Shown here: positions 5,295 to 5,849 of the stretch, piece after piece
Layout of the letters: each line of letters opens with the position of its first letter
Numbering within the stretch: position 1 is the first letter of the stretch
Assembly (NCBI GenBank): GCA_017620055.1
Contig: JAFZRD010000147.1
Location: forward strand, 1 to 5,849
Reading direction: 5' to 3'
Origin: Lachnospiraceae bacterium
GTDB taxonomy: Bacteria; Bacillota_A; Clostridia; Lachnospirales; Lachnospiraceae
Length of the DNA stretch: 5,849 nt
Translations under genes and position numbers: made by a program
The notes under the pieces: model-generated
The model's input: the letters and a program-made list of their open reading frames with translations, nothing else
The model's database searches: none
What the model was told of the DNA's origin: nothing

Positions 5295-5849
5295 TTAATA
5301 CTCTTCGATCTTGGAACATGCGACCGCAAGCGAACCCGGTCCTATATGGCAGCTGACGCTGAGCGACAGCGCATACGCTTCGGGACTTGTCGCGGGAAAA
5401 CGTTCCCTTATCTCGCGGACAAAAGCATCGGCTGCTTCCCTGTTGTGCGAATATGCGACATACAGTTTCACACCGCTTCCGTCATCGCCTCCCCCGAATC
5501 TCTCCGTGATGTCTTTGGCGATCTGGGTGATCATCATCGTTTTGGCATGTGACTGCGTCCTTGCGACACCGAACGTATCAAGTTTCTCACCCTGTATCTG
5601 AAGGACCGGTTTGATACGAAGAAGAGTCCCCAGTGCCGCGACCGCCGGAGTAAGCCTTCCTCCCGCCTTCAGGTATTTGAGCGTATCGACCATGATATAA
5701 ATGGACGAATCGAACCTGTCAGCTTCAAGACGCTCCTTGATCGCGGATCCGGTATAACCCTTTTCGGCCATCTCCTTTGCGTCAAGTACCGACTGGTACT
5801 GTGTCACGCTTATCCTCTGGTTGTCAACGACGAACACCTTTCCGTCATA
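5295..5849 (-). CDS. DegV-family (fatty-acid-binding) protein, 5' end outside window
   Basis: The C-terminal 184 residues of a DegV-family protein, which is normally about 280-290 long; the frame stays open to the window edge (YDGKVFVVDN...). The GTG at 5837 is internal, not the start. Family blocks seen: VFVVDNQRIS (5-14), TLKYLKAGGRL (56-66), RIKPVLQIQGEKL (78-90) followed by ART (96-98), and the C-terminal SCHIGPGSLAVAC (166-178), corresponding to the family's HTGPGTLG region. DegV proteins bind a long-chain fatty acid. Some (FakB) present it to the kinase FakA for phosphorylation and phospholipid synthesis. Many genomes hold several paralogues, so a FakB role is likely in type but not proven. 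No fakA (DAK-type) gene is visible here. It is the first visible gene of the minus-strand operon, and the promoter is beyond the window. Confidence 0.92.
   Translation of the reverse strand, partial: YDGKVFVVDNQRISVTQYQSVLDAKEMAEKGYTGSAIKERLEADRFDSSIYIMVDTLKYLKAGGRLTPAVAALGTLLRIKPVLQIQGEKLDTFGVARTQSHAKTMMITQIAKDITERFGGGDDGSGVKLYVAYSHNREAADAFVREIRERFPATSPEAYALSLSVSCHIGPGSLAVACSKIEEY

Noticed and set aside
5835..5837. GTG as the start of a 180-residue DegV-like protein
   Set aside because: The frame continues upstream to the window edge with family-like sequence (YDGKVFVVDN), and a DegV protein needs about 100 more N-terminal residues.

Overview
The window is about 5.8 kb of chromosome that looks like a mid-GC Gram-positive anaerobe of the Clostridia. 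The evidence is a textbook T-box riboswitch, a strong sigma-A-type promoter, strong AGGAGG-type ribosome binding sites, and the gene families present (DegV, TrpB2-type tryptophan synthase beta, CapA, YgjP-like peptidase). A gut or rumen relative is a guess; nothing here fixes the genus. No phage, CRISPR, transposase, tRNA or rRNA gene is visible.

Layout. (1) 1-1454, plus strand: the C-terminal part of a CapA-family protein, translationally coupled through an ATGA overlap to a YgjP-like zinc metallopeptidase. (2) 1455-2023: a 570-base regulatory region. It holds a TTGACA promoter, a complete tryptophan-specific T-box leader (Stem I, UGG specifier, UGGCACC bulge, antiterminator and terminator), then about 240 further bases of untranslated leader that contain a long nested hairpin of unknown function. 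(3) 2024-3400, plus strand: a stand-alone TrpB2-type tryptophan synthase beta chain, the gene the T-box controls. (4) 3401-3530: REP-like palindromes, including a perfect 34-bp inverted repeat, between the convergent genes. One palindrome runs into the 3' end of the next gene and encodes its last residues and stop codon. (5) 3503-5849, minus strand: a tight operon read from right to left, made of a DegV-family protein (5' end outside the window), a GDSL/SGNH acyl-esterase and a membrane-anchored calcineurin-like phosphoesterase.

How the parts work together. When uncharged tRNA-Trp accumulates, the T-box should read through its terminator and express TrpB2, which makes tryptophan from serine and indole. 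No trpA lies beside it, so the indole may come from outside or from a trpA elsewhere. The minus-strand operon pairs a fatty-acid-binding type protein with an esterase and a phosphoesterase, which suggests lipid or envelope metabolism, but this is inference from neighbourhood only.

The observations most worth a second look are the structured RNA segment between the T-box terminator and trpB, and the REP-like element that has supplied the C-terminus of a protein. I did not find a clearly new multi-gene system.
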